IMG/VR virus record: IMGVR_UViG_3300022752_000063
Span: 1 to 64,000 of that record
Strand: one strand, 5' to 3'
Length of the DNA stretch: 64,000 nucleotides
Origin: a virus
The notes beneath the pieces were generated by a model. It was not told where the DNA came from, did not search any database, and saw only the letters and a list, made by a program, of their open reading frames with translations. This document shows positions 6,659 to 14,820 of the stretch, piece after piece. Numbering within the stretch: position 1 is the stretch's first letter; each line of letters opens with the position of its first letter. A program made the position numbers and the translations under genes.

Positions 6659-8418
6659 TTCTCGTAACACTCCGCTTCTTTGGATTCGCTACCAATGGGA
6701 CAACCCGGTAGCCATTCAGGTGTGGTACTCATAATGTGGTCTACGTCCTTGCATTTCACGTCCTTATCAACTTCAAGGATAACTTCGTCGTGGACGTGAA
6801 ACAGAACACGAAGCCCTTGGGTTTCCAACCGCTGGACGCATTCGGCGAACACATCCCTTGCGGTTGCTTGCACTAGATTCTCACATAGCCGTCCGCCGTA
6901 AAGCGGATATTTCGGCCCTCCCAATTCCAGCGAGGCCCGCCAATCCGGTTTGCCATGCTTGCCCATTTGGGGCGTGACATCCCAGTATTTTTGTGCCCGA
7001 CCGGATGGAAGCTCGACATGGTAGTCCTCGCCTTTGGATTCCCGAAGCCCTCGCTCCAGCTTGCTCCACAGCTCGACCACCTTGAAGTTCTTACGGCGGT
7101 AGTCGTCCACCAACTCCTTACTTCTGGCCTCGGTGATTTCCAGCCCTGCCATGAGCTTGGCGATAAGCACGAACTTCTTGTACCCGCACCCGTAGCCCAG
7201 ACCCAAGACCTGTGCCTTGGCTAGGGCGTAGAGTTCCTTGGACTTCTTGAAGGTACCCTTCTCACCCTTCCACATGCCGGTCGATATCGCAAAGGCTTCA
7301 TAGATGCCGTAGCCGTTCCGTACAGCCTCAAGGAGGGCCGTATTGCCCGCCAGCCATGCCAGCACCCTTGGTTCGATCTGGGACAGGTCTGAGATGATAA
7401 ACTTCTTACCCGCCCTAGGGATGAGGCATGCCCGTAGGTCTACCCCAAAGCATGGGTCCCTGGGCAGGTTCTGGAGGTTAAACTTGCTGTCCCCGGACCA
7501 CCTACCGGTATGGGCACCAAAGTACTTTAGCCCGAAAGGCATAGTTCCGTCTGGACGCCTACGTTTGTGGAGGATGTGCATCTTCTGCAAAAGCATGTTG
7601 GCCTTACGCCAGTCCCGCATGGCCGCTACCCACGGGAATTTGTCCCCATAGGTTTCCTCCCATAGCTGGCAACCCGGATCGTCCTCGGACGTGGATGGGG
7701 GAACCTCAATCCCAGCCTCACGGCAAGCCTTGGCCAGACCGGAGACGGACAGCACGTCGCTGGTGTAATCCCCGTCGGTCTTCCACGGCATATGCTCGAT
7801 CGCCTTGATCCGTATCCAGTCCAAGGCGTTCAGACCTTTATCCACAAGATCGGTGTTCACATTGATGCCGTACCACCCAGACTCGATGGTGTGCTTTGAT
7901 AAAAATTTTTCCACCGCTGACATGCGGTCGCCAAAAGTTTCGTAAAGCTCCAAGCAATGCTGGGCATCCTTTGCAGCGTAGAGTTTGAAAGCTTTGCCTT
8001 GATCGGTGTCTTTGACCTCGTTCCAAGTCTTGCCTTTCATGGCGGAGCGGGGATCTTTGGACATATCAACCCCCAAGAGTTGCTTGGATACCCCAGCCAG
8101 ATTGCGTGGAGCGCCCAAGAAAGCTGCCAGATTGGCCGTGCAGAAGAACTCCTTGGGCTTTGCCTTCATCACGCCCATCTCATGCAGACGCTCGATGCAC
8201 GATCCGTCGAAAGCGTAGTTGTGGGCTACCCAGCGGTGACCGTCAATCTTGTCCCACGGTGCGTTCTTGGGATGACCGACGTATTCCACTCCTGGGCCTT
8301 TGATAGCAACCATGTAGATATCGGCATTGGGGTGGCGTAGATAATGCCAAGTACCCAGCGTGGTGATCGACGTTTCCTTGTCGTAGTACGTTTCAAAATC
8401 TATGGCGTAGGTGTTCAT
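6655..8418 (-). CDS. Family A DNA polymerase with 3'-5' exonuclease, 587 aa
   Basis: Exonuclease motif I is IDFETYYD near residue 7, with WVAHNYAFDGS as the second exonuclease site. Polymerase motif A is IISDLSQIEPRVLAWLAG (about 340), motif B lies in AKAQVLGLGYGCGYKKF, and motif C is FHVHDEVILEV (about 538). It is short, like other phage polymerases of this type, and has no 5' nuclease. It overlaps both neighbours by ATGA, so it is translated together with the primase-helicase. Replicative polymerase of the phage. Confidence 0.95.
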   Translation of the reverse strand: MNTYAIDFETYYDKETSITTLGTWHYLRHPNADIYMVAIKGPGVEYVGHPKNAPWDKIDGHRWVAHNYAFDGSCIERLHEMGVMKAKPKEFFCTANLAAFLGAPRNLAGVSKQLLGVDMSKDPRSAMKGKTWNEVKDTDQGKAFKLYAAKDAQHCLELYETFGDRMSAVEKFLSKHTIESGWYGINVNTDLVDKGLNALDWIRIKAIEHMPWKTDGDYTSDVLSVSGLAKACREAGIEVPPSTSEDDPGCQLWEETYGDKFPWVAAMRDWRKANMLLQKMHILHKRRRPDGTMPFGLKYFGAHTGRWSGDSKFNLQNLPRDPCFGVDLRACLIPRAGKKFIISDLSQIEPRVLAWLAGNTALLEAVRNGYGIYEAFAISTGMWKGEKGTFKKSKELYALAKAQVLGLGYGCGYKKFVLIAKLMAGLEITEARSKELVDDYRRKNFKVVELWSKLERGLRESKGEDYHVELPSGRAQKYWDVTPQMGKHGKPDWRASLELGGPKYPLYGGRLCENLVQATARDVFAECVQRLETQGLRVLFHVHDEVILEVDKDVKCKDVDHIMSTTPEWLPGCPIGSESKEAECYEK

Positions 8419-8705
8419 TTAATTTTGATGATGGTGATCCTGTCCTCACCTATGATTGCCTTTGCCATCACTTCTTCTAGGAATGACATCACCGCCAGAC
8501 AAGCTGAAATACCAGCCACGTCCTCCTTGTCCGCGTCCTCTAAAATTTTTCCTATGGCTTTATGGGCCTTTACGTGGTTGTCGATAATCTCGACAGGACC
8601 AAATTCTTCCACGATCAACTTTGCGGCTTTCGCCGCTTCGTCCAAACGTGGGTCAGGAATGATTACAAGTTCTTCTGAAAGTTGTGCTGCTGTTTTGTGG
8701 TACAT
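8415..8705 (-). CDS. Hypothetical protein, 96 aa
   Basis: Begins MYHKTAAQLSEELVIIPD. Largely helical, with a strand-forming C-terminus (DRITIIKIK), and ends overlapping the polymerase start (ATGA). The ribosome site is weak, and the gene follows a structured intergenic stretch, so the polymerase operon may be controlled here. No family recognised. Confidence 0.65.
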   Translation of the reverse strand: MYHKTAAQLSEELVIIPDPRLDEAAKAAKLIVEEFGPVEIIDNHVKAHKAIGKILEDADKEDVAGISACLAVMSFLEEVMAKAIIGEDRITIIKIK

Positions 8706-8729
8706 AAATTTTTGCCCGATTCACCTGAA

Positions 8730-8829
8730 CCGCCATCGGGACCGTGGCGGGAAAGAACGTCTCCCAACCTAACAAGGGCTGTGATTCTCGGGAGACACCG
8801 CAGGGGATACGGACACAATGGAGAATCAC
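8730..8829 (-). promoter_or_regulatory. Intergenic RNA structure ahead of the polymerase operon
   Basis: Three inverted repeats lie within 100 bases: CCGCCA (8730-8735) with TGGCGG (8745-8750); GTCTCCC (8759-8765) with GGGAGAC (8790-8796); and GTGATTCTC (8781-8789) with GAGAATCAC (8821-8829). The last two interleave and cannot both form. No U-run follows on the transcribed strand. Likely a leader or processing element. Confidence 0.4.
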
Positions 8830-8836
8830 AACCCAA

Positions 8837-8995
8837 TTATTTCTGCCAAAAAGCGTTGCCTTGAGAGACGTGCCTCAAGTCTTCCTCTTGCCTGATCTGG
8901 CGTATCCAACTGTTTCTTTCCAAGTTGGTACCTTTGTTGTAACCGACAACCCAGCCGATCACAAACGATCCCAGACCCACCAAGAAGAAAAGCAT
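8837..8995 (-). CDS. Small membrane protein, 52 aa
   Basis: Begins MLFFLVGLGSFVIGWVVGYN: one N-terminal membrane helix, then a polar helix (ERNSWIRQIRQEED). The start lies 1 base after the stop of the upstream gene (TAACATG), so it is probably translated by coupling. Function unknown. Confidence 0.6.
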   Translation of the reverse strand: MLFFLVGLGSFVIGWVVGYNKGTNLERNSWIRQIRQEEDLRHVSQGNAFWQK

Positions 8996-8996
8996 G

Positions 8997-9257
8997 TTAG
9001 TCCAACGTCACAATGGCCGGACCGCCATCGACTGCGGTTGATACTTCGCCCTCAGCCGGCTTGTCGACAATCTGACCTCCAAGCTTTTTGTTGGCGTCTT
9101 CCATGCCGAGCTCAAGGGCTTTTTGAACGTAAGGCAACATAAACATTGCCGCCGACTTCTCCTCGTTGCACACGTTCTCGTCTTGGGAAAGGCGGATCTC
9201 AAAATCCATTCCTTTGCCTTCTTTATCATACTTGCATTGAATCATTACTGATGTCAT
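8997..9257 (-). CDS. Hypothetical protein, 86 aa
   Basis: Begins MTSVMIQCKYDKEGKGMD. The ATG at 9257 overlaps the upstream stop (ATGA) and has an AAGGA ribosome site; the in-frame extension to 9299 is rejected. A beta-strand start, a helix (AMFMLPYVQKALELGMEDAN) and a low-complexity tail. No family recognised. Confidence 0.65.
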   Translation of the reverse strand: MTSVMIQCKYDKEGKGMDFEIRLSQDENVCNEEKSAAMFMLPYVQKALELGMEDANKKLGGQIVDKPAEGEVSTAVDGGPAIVTLD

Positions 9258-9532
9258 TTGTTTTTTCCTTTCTTTGGTTTTACCGATTTCCTCAACCATT
9301 TTTCAAAGTGTTTTTCGTCCACCCCTTGCATACAATGCAAAGCATAAAACCCCATAATGACCGCTATCATGGTATGTTCTTTTGCTTGGTTGAGATATTC
9401 CTGATCCGGATACATGAACGTCATTGTTTTGTTCGCATTGAACCGCAAACCCGTTTCTTCGCGGGAATCAATGGGCAGAAGATACAGTCTTCCACGCACC
9501 AATAGTTTTATTGCTTTTATTAGTTCGTTCAT
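9254..9532 (-). CDS. Hypothetical protein, 92 aa
   Basis: Begins MNELIKAIKLLVRGRLYLLP. Overlaps both neighbours by ATGA. Contains a central hydrophobic helix (HTMIAVIMGFYALHCMQG) and a Lys-rich tail (KPKKGKNK). May be a small membrane-associated or nucleic-acid-binding protein. Function unknown. Confidence 0.65.
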   Translation of the reverse strand: MNELIKAIKLLVRGRLYLLPIDSREETGLRFNANKTMTFMYPDQEYLNQAKEHTMIAVIMGFYALHCMQGVDEKHFEKWLRKSVKPKKGKNK

Positions 9533-9807
9533 TTCTTTTTGTTCTTTCGAGTTTTCGATGTTGGGCTCACGGCTTTGGTTTGTCCAGCTTTATTTTCTGC
9601 CGCTTGCCTACGCTTTTTCGCATGCCGTACTTCGCTACCAATGATGCCTCGGAAACCGTCTCCGTAGTGCATCCCGCGGCGTTTGAAAAAATCATTCATG
9701 CCCTTGTTGAATTTGGCTATCTCCGCCATGGTAAGTTCTCGGCTGTGACCGGAAACTCCCATGCGTACGCTTTCACGTTTCTGTGTTGGGCCAAAGTCAT
9801 CACTCAT
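9529..9807 (-). CDS. Hypothetical basic protein, 92 aa
   Basis: Begins MSDDFGPTQKRESVRMGVSG. Strongly basic, with a lysine-rich C-terminal tail (KTRKNKKK) and a helix (MAEIAKFNKGMNDFFKRRG). Coupled by ATGA to both neighbours. A nucleic-acid-binding role is plausible from the charge alone. Confidence 0.6.
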   Translation of the reverse strand: MSDDFGPTQKRESVRMGVSGHSRELTMAEIAKFNKGMNDFFKRRGMHYGDGFRGIIGSEVRHAKKRRQAAENKAGQTKAVSPTSKTRKNKKK

Positions 9808-10148
9808 TTGATCTTTCCTCTCTTGGCTTTATACAAAAGAAAGGCGCATCTCACCAACGCCCGTTCAAGATGGGCAAGATGAGTTTCACCGTTGGGATCT
9901 GGGTCAGGGCGGTTTCCATCCATTTGCATAAGCGCTTGGCATAGATGGGAGATTGCCCGATCAGAGTTATACCGGAAACTATCTTGGTAATACCATTGGC
10001 CAAAAGTGCTTTTGTCCGAGCCTTTCTCCATGATACGGCACACGGTTGTAGAAGCCTCACTTGCGACTTCGAGGATACTAGGTGGTAGAGCTTCAACTGT
10101 TTCTCCTTTTTCGTTGGTGTAGGTGAATAATTTATTTTCCAGGCTCAA
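9804..10148 (-). CDS. Possible dATP/dGTP-pyrophosphohydrolase-like protein, 114 aa
   Basis: I choose a TTG start at 10148 because AGAGGAG lies 7 bases before it; the frame is open to 10178. The stretch YNSDRAISHLCQALMQMDG, followed by HLAHLERALVRCAFLLY, resembles the phage DUF5664 family of small helical nucleotide hydrolases, which have an R.I.H...AL..DG pattern. The match is weak in the N-terminal half. If right, it would adjust the dNTP pool for replication. Confidence 0.45.
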   Translation of the reverse strand: MSLENKLFTYTNEKGETVEALPPSILEVASEASTTVCRIMEKGSDKSTFGQWYYQDSFRYNSDRAISHLCQALMQMDGNRPDPDPNGETHLAHLERALVRCAFLLYKAKRGKIK

Positions 10149-10317
10149 GGGTCTCTCCTCTCTGGATCGACTGGGCAATTAATTTTGCCGCGTCGATCTG
10201 GCATATGGCGGCTCGGATGGCATGACATTTACCCGCAGGTGCGTCATCACGAAGTTTGACCATCATTTTACGACCCCGTTCCAAGGTGTCGATTAACCAA
10301 TCAATATCATATTTCAT
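10132..10317 (-). CDS. Hypothetical protein, 61 aa
   Basis: Begins MKYDIDWLIDTLERGRKMMV. Two helices with evenly spaced Ala and Ile (AIRAAICQIDAAKLIAQSI). Overlaps the upstream gene by ATGA and the downstream gene by 17 bases. Function unknown. Confidence 0.6.
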   Translation of the reverse strand: MKYDIDWLIDTLERGRKMMVKLRDDAPAGKCHAIRAAICQIDAAKLIAQSIQRGETLEPGK

Positions 10318-10745
10318 TTCTTCTCCTTTTTGCTGATGTCTACTTCGGCGTACTTTCCGATTTTAGCCATCTCGCGTTCTGCTTCCTTTTCACTTTTAAA
10401 GAACAGATCAACCACGGGAAGTCTTTTCTTGCGTGGTTTCCACCATTCGCTTTTCCTGTTGACGACCGCTGTGCCGGTGTCTACAGCGCGAAACTGTCTT
10501 CCGGTTTTGACCAACGTGACCGTCGAGCCGTACGGGATTACGTACGGGTCTACCGCACATGAGTAACCGGCAATCAACTTACTTCCTGTTGAGCTTTGGT
10601 ACTTGGAAGTCCATCTGTCTTGGCCCACCCAATAGGCTGTAAGTCTGACCTTAATTCTTTTGGGTGGTTCTTTTTCCCACATGAGGTTTGCCGCATGTAG
10701 CGGAAACAACAGCATGGGAGCCAATACCAACAGTCGGATACTCAA
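10314..10745 (-). CDS. Exported 3D-domain (double-psi barrel) protein, 143 aa
   Basis: Residues 1-19 (MSIRLLVLAPMLLFPLHAA) are a signal peptide. The 3D domain follows: AVDPYVIPYGSTVTL, RAVDTGTAVV and PVVDLFFKSEKEA, carrying the Asp residues that give the family its name and that occur in MltA-type lytic transglycosylases. The product should act on peptidoglycan in the periplasm. It is embedded in the replication operon, far from the lysis cassette, and coupled to both neighbours by ATGA. Roles could include cell-wall remodelling or superinfection exclusion; these are inference. Confidence 0.75.
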   Translation of the reverse strand: MSIRLLVLAPMLLFPLHAANLMWEKEPPKRIKVRLTAYWVGQDRWTSKYQSSTGSKLIAGYSCAVDPYVIPYGSTVTLVKTGRQFRAVDTGTAVVNRKSEWWKPRKKRLPVVDLFFKSEKEAEREMAKIGKYAEVDISKKEKK

Positions 10746-11038
10746 AACGGCAACTCCTCTTGAACCATCTCCTGCTCGATCTCGTCCTCTACGGGAGGCT
10801 CTACTTCCCGGAACCGTTCCTGATTAAACCCCCTTTCAGGATACGGGGGTGTCGAGGAGTTAGGGTTTACTATGCCGTTTAAGTAAAGAACAATCTCGGG
10901 CTGTCCGTCCCACCCCACGCCAACTCCGACATCACGCACAACGTATTCGGCGTCCTTGACTGGGAGAAAATTGTAAAAGTTTACAACTTCCTTGGGGAAC
11001 TTGTCATCAATACAAATTACTTTTGACCCACGTCTCAT
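10742..11038 (-). CDS. Conserved phage hypothetical protein, 98 aa
   Basis: Begins MRRGSKVICIDDKFPKEVVN; the ATG at 11038 overlaps the upstream TGA. The pattern KVICIDD..P, LPVKDAEYVVRDVGVGVG, then ERGFNQERFREVEP is one I recognise from other phage small proteins without a known role. The fold is probably a small beta barrel with an acidic, Pro-rich tail. Confidence 0.7.
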   Translation of the reverse strand: MRRGSKVICIDDKFPKEVVNFYNFLPVKDAEYVVRDVGVGVGWDGQPEIVLYLNGIVNPNSSTPPYPERGFNQERFREVEPPVEDEIEQEMVQEELPF

Positions 11039-11178
11039 AGCCATCTCCCGATTTGTTTCACCACCCAGAATACCGTTGCACAACACAAGGCAATCAAACT
11101 TATTCCTAACCCAACCATTAGGGCTAAGAACATGGCTTGAGCCAAAAACTCCCCTGCAATTATGAACAGTTTGGACAT
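11035..11178 (-). CDS. Small membrane protein, 47 aa
   Basis: Begins MSKLFIIAGEFLAQAMFLAL. Almost the whole protein is one or two hydrophobic helices, ending KQIGRWL. It overlaps the DUF4406 gene by 19 bases and the next gene by ATGA. Function unknown. Confidence 0.55.
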   Translation of the reverse strand: MSKLFIIAGEFLAQAMFLALMVGLGISLIALCCATVFWVVKQIGRWL

Positions 11179-11474
11179 GTGTGGATCTCCCCGAATTCTC
11201 TGATTCCGCATTCCCGAGCGACCATCGCCTCTAGAATTGCACCCGCACTTCCAGACCATCCTGGCAGGAAATAGATGTAATCGGATTTCAATAACATCTG
11301 TAAATCGTGCTTTAAGTACATTGACCGAGGCAAGTCTTTTCTGCCGTCAAAGTTTTCCGCAGGGTTCATTACAATATGCCCTAATGCTCTGAGAACCTTT
11401 GCCTTTTCGTTGAAAGCCCCAAAGTTCATGTCTTTGTACCCCGTCATTGGCCCCGACAAATAAACTGTTTTCAT
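11160..11474 (-). CDS. DUF4406, nucleoside deoxyribosyltransferase-like protein, 104 aa
   Basis: The N-terminus VYLSGPMTGYKDMNFGAFNE, then LGHIVMNPAE, and LPGWSGSAGAILE match the DUF4406 family, a small Rossmann-like fold related to nucleoside 2-deoxyribosyltransferases. Such phage proteins are thought to act in nucleotide salvage. It is complete for the family and ends with a Cys pair (HTCPNCS). Confidence 0.8.
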   Translation of the reverse strand: MKTVYLSGPMTGYKDMNFGAFNEKAKVLRALGHIVMNPAENFDGRKDLPRSMYLKHDLQMLLKSDYIYFLPGWSGSAGAILEAMVARECGIREFGEIHTCPNCS

Positions 11475-11656
11475 CCGTTTTTTTCCTCCTTGAGTTCTTG
11501 GTCAGCACAAATTTTCAAAACCCTATCTATGTCTGCGCTATCTGACCCAAAAATAATCACTTCGGTTTGGTGTGTGTCTTTGTTCATTCCTGTAATGCGA
11601 TATGCGAACCACCGTTTGGAAAGCCAAAGCCATATTTGATAAAGAATAATATCCAT
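11471..11656 (-). CDS. Hypothetical protein, 61 aa
   Basis: Begins MDIILYQIWLWLSKRWFAYR. Hydrophobic, Trp-rich start, then a soluble part (TEVIIFGSDSADIDRVLKIC). The start lies inside the U-run of the upstream terminator, so translation may depend on read-through. Function unknown. Confidence 0.55.
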   Translation of the reverse strand: MDIILYQIWLWLSKRWFAYRITGMNKDTHQTEVIIFGSDSADIDRVLKICADQELKEEKNG

Positions 11657-11694
11657 AAAAAATTGAGGGCACCGGGCTGTTACACCCGATGCCC
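11656..11694 (-). terminator. Rho-independent terminator
   Basis: On the minus strand GGGCATCGGG pairs with CCCGGTGCCC (10 bp with one wobble; plus-strand arms 11685-11694 and 11667-11676) around 8 bases, followed by TCAA and six T. It lies directly after the 248-aa gene and should limit read-through into the small genes and the polymerase operon downstream. Confidence 0.8.
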
Positions 11695-11704
11695 CCAATA
11701 AAGG

Positions 11705-12451
11705 TTATCCGAAGATTGCCTTCAACTGCTCACAAGCCTCGGGGGAGTGTTTCCCACCGATTTTGAGCTGGGGCACGAAGTACGAACCGGAGGGGCTCGT
11801 ACGGATCTTGCTGGTCAGCTCGTAGTAGGCAGTATGCAATCCGGCCTTGAGGAACAACTGACTGTCCGTGAAGACCTGCTTGCCAGCGGAACGGTAAGCG
11901 CTCTTGGCCATGAGCCATTGAGCCAAACCGTACTGCTTGTTGCCAACCGCGAAGGGGAACAACGGGTTGTCGTTGTCCGGAGCTTCGATTGCGATGATGG
12001 TCTGGAGGGCCTCGCTGTACCGATCGGTATCAGCCTCGGCTTCCGGATCGTTGGCCAACGCACCACCTGCCGCGCGAACGTCGGCAAGGCGGTTGAAGGT
12101 TTTGGCGATCTGGTCAGACCCGTACACCACATCCTGAATGTAGATCTTCTGGATGCGGAGGAAGGTGATCTTCGCCGGCTTCTTGCCGTCACCAATCACG
12201 ACCTCGCGGTTGTAAACGAATGATCCAGGCTGGAACGTGTTGGACAGTTCGCCTGTTTTGGCCACGAGGTTCAAGCGAGGGACGGTGAAGTCCTTCGACG
12301 AGAATTCTCCCTCAACTTGGCCAGCCAATGTGTTCACAGACAGCGAAGCCATGGGAGCTTCGATGATCGCGCTTTCTTCCTTGGTCTCTTCGATTGCTTC
12401 TGCGGGTTTGGTTGTTGCTTTTGTTTTGGTTGGAGCGAATGATGTTTTCAT
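11705..12451 (-). CDS. Putative single-stranded DNA-binding-type protein, 248 aa
   Basis: The N-terminus is a low-complexity Lys/Thr/Glu region (1-35). A conserved-looking core follows: VPRLNLVAKTGELSNTFQPG, KKPAKITFLRIQKIYIQDV, then FPFAVGNKQYGLAQWLMAKS. It resembles uncharacterised phage proteins placed beside exonuclease and helicase genes. Position, size and its own strong terminator suggest an abundant DNA-binding protein such as an SSB, but I see no OB-fold signature, so this is inference. Confidence 0.6.
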   Translation of the reverse strand: MKTSFAPTKTKATTKPAEAIEETKEESAIIEAPMASLSVNTLAGQVEGEFSSKDFTVPRLNLVAKTGELSNTFQPGSFVYNREVVIGDGKKPAKITFLRIQKIYIQDVVYGSDQIAKTFNRLADVRAAGGALANDPEAEADTDRYSEALQTIIAIEAPDNDNPLFPFAVGNKQYGLAQWLMAKSAYRSAGKQVFTDSQLFLKAGLHTAYYELTSKIRTSPSGSYFVPQLKIGGKHSPEACEQLKAIFG

Positions 12452-12457
12452 ATTTGC

Positions 12458-13549
12458 TTAGTTTGTTTCTTTGGTTTTTGCCAAGTAGGTCACCTCTCCT
12501 CCGCCTTTCAATAGATTAGCTTCGTTGAGTTTGTCCTCCAAGGCTTGTTTTGCTTGTTGTTTTTGGCCACGAGGAAATGATTCCGCGTAGGCTTTTTCTA
12601 GCTTGCTCCACGAAATCGTGGCGCATGCAGAAAATTGTTCAGGCGTTAGCCTGTCTTTGATGATGTCGTACGTTTGCGTGGCGTCAACAATTTCTTTTTT
12701 GCCAGCCCGGGTTTTGAGTTCGTAACCTGGGATCTCACCACCCGACATACGGAAGTCCATATTGGATTTCTTGACGCTCTCGCACCACCGTTCCATAACT
12801 CGCCGTATCGTCTCAGCTTGTGACCGTTGGTCAGGAGTCGCAAGCGTAAGTGGGTCAGCCAGTACCGGGAGCTCGGAGTCTCTAAGTTGATCGTACGCCC
12901 TGCTGATGACGAGGGCTCGGGAATGTAGTGCTTTGCATGTTCCTTTGTTTCCACAGTAGAGACATCCTTTCTCCGTCGGGTTCAATTCCGGTTCCGGCTG
13001 TTGTGCCCGAGCGATGATTGTTTCTATGCGGAGTCTAAGCCTTTCGTAATCTTTGTCACGATAAAACGTATGGCGACTGATCATGTTGATGCGTGGTTGT
13101 GCGAAGACCACTTCGACTTCGTCAACGTCTTTCCATTTCTCAAACACGCCAACGGCGTATGCCCAACCTTGGATGTTTTCCTCAGCGTCGTCCACGGCAT
13201 GCCATCCAAACTTGGCGTCACCGATCTTGGCTTTACCTCGCCCGATCAAAACAATGTCGGCGGTCCCAAATGTCTTGCCTTCGGCGATCTGCAATTGGAT
13301 TTCTGGAAGCTCGGCAATCACGTGACCAAGTTCGTTCTTCATCTCTTGAAAAACATCGGCGACCATCAGCACATTCTTTTTCTGCCATTCGTCCAAACCT
13401 TCGTAATTCCCAGTCTCAAGAGCTTTGTGCATCATAGTTCCCTCTTGGGCGGCAATCGATCCTCCCTCGGATGGCTGTGGTTCGTTATCCCATCCTGGGC
13501 AAATCTCCCGCCATTTGAGTGAACTTGGTCCGTATTTGTGATGACTCAT
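12458..13549 (-). CDS. PD-(D/E)XK exonuclease, RecB-type (DUF2800-like), 363 aa
   Basis: Nuclease core: His41 in TMMHKALE, Asp98 in GTADIVLIG, and Asp111-Ala-Lys113 in KIGDAKFGW. A C-x2-C-x5-C set (Cys196, Cys199, Cys205) follows, as in related nucleases with a metal-stabilised C-terminal part; only three Cys are visible. It would process DNA ends in recombination with the SF2 helicase, to whose start its own region is coupled in the same operon. Confidence 0.85.
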   Translation of the reverse strand: MSHHKYGPSSLKWREICPGWDNEPQPSEGGSIAAQEGTMMHKALETGNYEGLDEWQKKNVLMVADVFQEMKNELGHVIAELPEIQLQIAEGKTFGTADIVLIGRGKAKIGDAKFGWHAVDDAEENIQGWAYAVGVFEKWKDVDEVEVVFAQPRINMISRHTFYRDKDYERLRLRIETIIARAQQPEPELNPTEKGCLYCGNKGTCKALHSRALVISRAYDQLRDSELPVLADPLTLATPDQRSQAETIRRVMERWCESVKKSNMDFRMSGGEIPGYELKTRAGKKEIVDATQTYDIIKDRLTPEQFSACATISWSKLEKAYAESFPRGQKQQAKQALEDKLNEANLLKGGGEVTYLAKTKETN

Positions 13550-14820
13550 AGTATTGCTCCTAGTGTGTCCCCGTCTGAAATTGTTTCGATGTTGTGCAGT
13601 TTTCTTCGGAGGCTCCGAGCGACTTGTGTCTCAACGGTTCCGTTTGCAAAAAGCAAGTATTGCCGGCTGGGAGACAAAGCTCCTGCACGATGGATTCTTC
13701 CGAGAGCTTGCTTGGTGTCGATCGCGGAATAGGTTGGCGCGATAAGACTAATTCTTGGTACTCCTTGCAGGTCATGGAGCGACAATCCAACACCACCCGC
13801 TTGAATCATGCAAGCACATATTTTTACTTTGTTTGCTTGGAAGTCGGCGATATTCCGTACACGGTCATCATCCTTCTGATCGCCAATGATTTCCGCCGAT
13901 TCCTGCGAGACAAGTTTTTGATATGCTTCGAGCGATTGTCTGAAGTTAAAGAACGCAACAACTGCGTTGCCTTCCGCAATCGCTTGTTCAGTAAGTTCGA
14001 CAAAAACTGGAACACGCATCAACTCCGCTTGTTGCCTCGCCCTGAGTTTGATCGTGAGCGGGTTTTCGCTTTTCCTTTTGCCCGCAAGTTCCGCAAGTTC
14101 TTCCCGCATCGTTTCGTAGATTTTGTCGACATCGCCCATGTCGTATGTGTCCGCGAACACGGAGTTGCTTGGGAAAGCGTCTCCGAGGTCAGCGATTCGG
14201 ATGCGGTGTCCTTTCGCCGGAAAAATAGATTTATGAATTTCTTGTAGCATTTTCTTTCCGCCCATGAAAGCCAGACCACGGCCCCATGGGGCAGGTCGAC
14301 AACCCATTTTGTAATTCCACCTGTAGAAGTCGTGGTAGTCATGGAGTCCAAGCATGAAGCCTGTCGCTCGCATGTCCAGCGGATTCTCTGCGGCGGTGGC
14401 GGATAACATCAATGTCGTGTACTTTTTGGAGCTTGTAAGTATCTTGGCATTAACGCTTGTTGCTCCTTTGCAACGATGAACCTCGTCAAAAATTAAAAGT
14501 TTTGCCCCGCTGAAAGTCCACTCCCAACTCTTTGCCACGTTCCACTTTCCCAGTTTTGTTTTGCCGGTTTTGAGTTTCTCATAATTTATAACGTCATGCG
14601 TTATACCCCCACGATCCAACCATTCTCTCCAAGCCGGGATGACTGCTTTTGGGCAGACAACAATTACGTCGGCCTTCAACTGTTGGGCAATCCAGACTGC
14701 TTTAGCTGTCTTTCCCGTGCCAGTATCGCTGGCGTCCAGAGCTACATTATTTATCCGAAGACTTTGTAATAGCGCTTCCGCTCCCGGTTTCTGCCACTCG
14801 AACAAGGTGATGTCTGCCAT
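13546..14820 (-). CDS. SF2 DNA helicase, SNF2/DEAD-like, 424 aa
   Basis: Walker A is SDTGTGKTA (31-39), motif II FDEVH (111-115), motif III LSATA (about 138-142), and motif VI QALGRIHRAG (about 385). The N-terminal FEWQKPGAEALLQS is a Q-motif-like start. Its stop overlaps the exonuclease start (ATGA), and its own start lies 74 bases inside the RuvC gene. It would remodel or unwind DNA for recombination-dependent replication. Confidence 0.9.
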   Translation of the reverse strand: MADITLFEWQKPGAEALLQSLRINNVALDASDTGTGKTAKAVWIAQQLKADVIVVCPKAVIPAWREWLDRGGITHDVINYEKLKTGKTKLGKWNVAKSWEWTFSGAKLLIFDEVHRCKGATSVNAKILTSSKKYTTLMLSATAAENPLDMRATGFMLGLHDYHDFYRWNYKMGCRPAPWGRGLAFMGGKKMLQEIHKSIFPAKGHRIRIADLGDAFPSNSVFADTYDMGDVDKIYETMREELAELAGKRKSENPLTIKLRARQQAELMRVPVFVELTEQAIAEGNAVVAFFNFRQSLEAYQKLVSQESAEIIGDQKDDDRVRNIADFQANKVKICACMIQAGGVGLSLHDLQGVPRISLIAPTYSAIDTKQALGRIHRAGALSPSRQYLLFANGTVETQVARSLRRKLHNIETISDGDTLGAIL

